From Thysanoteuthis rhombus (taxonomy: Eukaryota; Mollusca; Cephalopoda; Oegopsida; Thysanoteuthidae): DNA of 64,000 bases. The stretch is from contig OY735225.1 in assembly GCA_963457665.1 (NCBI GenBank), positions 1,642,501-1,706,500 on the forward strand. Direction: 5' to 3'. Positions 63,264 through 64,000 of the stretch are shown here, piece by piece (within the stretch, counting starts at the first letter, position 1; the number at the start of each line of letters is the position of its first letter). Both the position numbers and the translations under genes were made by a program. The notes beneath the pieces are model-generated. The model searched no databases and had not been told where the DNA came from. It saw only the letters and a list, made by a program, of their open reading frames with translations.

Positions 63264-63269
63264 GTGAGT

Positions 63270-64000
63270 AGAGCATTGTTTAATGATTGTATGGAGGTGA
63301 TAATTATGGGTGGGGATTGATATGTTCATTGGTTACTGTTCGTTTTAGTGTTATCAATGGAGATTTTTTTTTTTCTCCATTGTTCAAATTTGAAGATTGA
63401 AATTGGCAACCCTCGAGATCCCCCCCCCCCTGCATTCTCATTGCTCTTCAGCCTTCTTCTCTGATCGACACTTTTACATTTAAAGTAAAAGTTAGCAATG
63501 TTGTACCCAGCCTTTTGGATATAACTTCACCACTTGCAGATACATTTTGGTAGAGACAAATTATTTGGGGGCGAGTAAACTATCTCTCTAACTCGACTTG
63601 TGGTCGAGTTACATTTTTAAAAAAAATATTATTGGCTGGTTGTAGCTGTAGGAAATGTAAATGAATTTTTTCTGTGGAGACAGTTTCTTTTGCAAGAATA
63701 TTGAATGTTTTAAATACAGGGGAATTGCTGGAGATTTGGAAGCCCTTAAGGTTTGCCATGCCTCCAATATTTGATGCAGTGGCTTGCAACCTGGTATTAC
63801 TGAAGGTCTGTTGGCTGACCCTTAGAAAGATTAGTTGAATGTGCAGACCTTTCAAAAAACTAGGGGCCACTTGAAAATTCATTTAGATAAACAGGGTATG
63901 AAAAGGTTGGAAACTATGGATTTCATGAGATTTGATGAAAAAAAAAATTGCTATAAATAGACATTGAAGGTGATTCTTTTGTTTATCGTTGATTTAGTTC
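63270..64000. other. Intron 7, partial
   Basis: Intron 7 continues beyond the window. The open frame at 63580-63882 on the minus strand has no motif and no support. No recognised repeat. Confidence 0.4.

Noticed and set aside
1-64000. CRISPR arrays, bacterial operons, rRNA genes, LTR or virus-like elements
   Set aside because: No regularly spaced direct repeats with unique spacers, no ribosome-binding/operon structure, no rRNA motifs, and no LTR, integrase, capsid or envelope signature recognised.

Overview
The window looks like one long intron-rich stretch of a single animal gene in a large, AT-rich, repeat-laden genome. The gene is recognisable by translation as FRMD8 (FERM domain-containing protein 8, also iTAP; Bili in Drosophila). 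It lies on the + strand. Seven coding exons can be placed at 4586-4682, 34390-34482, 48739-48906, 52322-52420, 54919-54977, 62069-62235 and 63057-63263. All junction phases agree (1,1,1,1,0,2, then 2 at the open end). Together they give about 297 residues: a disordered N-terminus, the FERM F1 lobe and most of F2. The F3 lobe and the stop codon lie beyond the window. Introns are about 29.7, 14.3, 3.4, 2.5, 7.1 and 0.8 kb.

Long introns, (TA)n microsatellites, RTE-type LINE fragments and several tRNA-headed SINE families suggest a lophotrochozoan, most plausibly a mollusc and perhaps a cephalopod. This is inferred from style; no marker gene proves it.

Everything between the exons is repeat-derived or unrecognised. 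(1) About 24 copies of an uncharacterised 430-490 bp element, called G-element here, are recognised by GGTCTGGCTGGCTA near one end and GACTAACCAGACCTG at the other; about 20 point along the gene and 4 against it. (2) Minus-strand RTE-clade LINE fragments occur at 6715-7830, 18838-19195, 22735-23045, 25252-25487, 25953-26810 (interrupted), 37245-37465 and 53128-54300, with a second RTE-like type at 1865-3030. (3) Another LINE lies at 60200-61500 (+). (4) There are five tRNA-like SINE families (A, B, C, D, H). (5) Fragments carry a hammerhead-ribozyme-like core, CTGA[A/T]GA + hairpin + GAAAC. (6) There are many microsatellites.

The most striking pattern is that G-element 3' ends sit 22-32 nt upstream of the exons at three of the seven acceptors (exons 1, 4, 7). 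In each case the element end supplies a good branch-point motif (CTAAC or CTCAC) 30-40 nt from the AG, followed by a pyrimidine tract. Element-derived branch sites are therefore a concrete, testable proposal. Other notable patterns are repeated head-to-head (inverted) element pairs in the introns, a tRNA-headed SINE ending in a hammerhead-like tail, and tandem segments flanking some G-elements.
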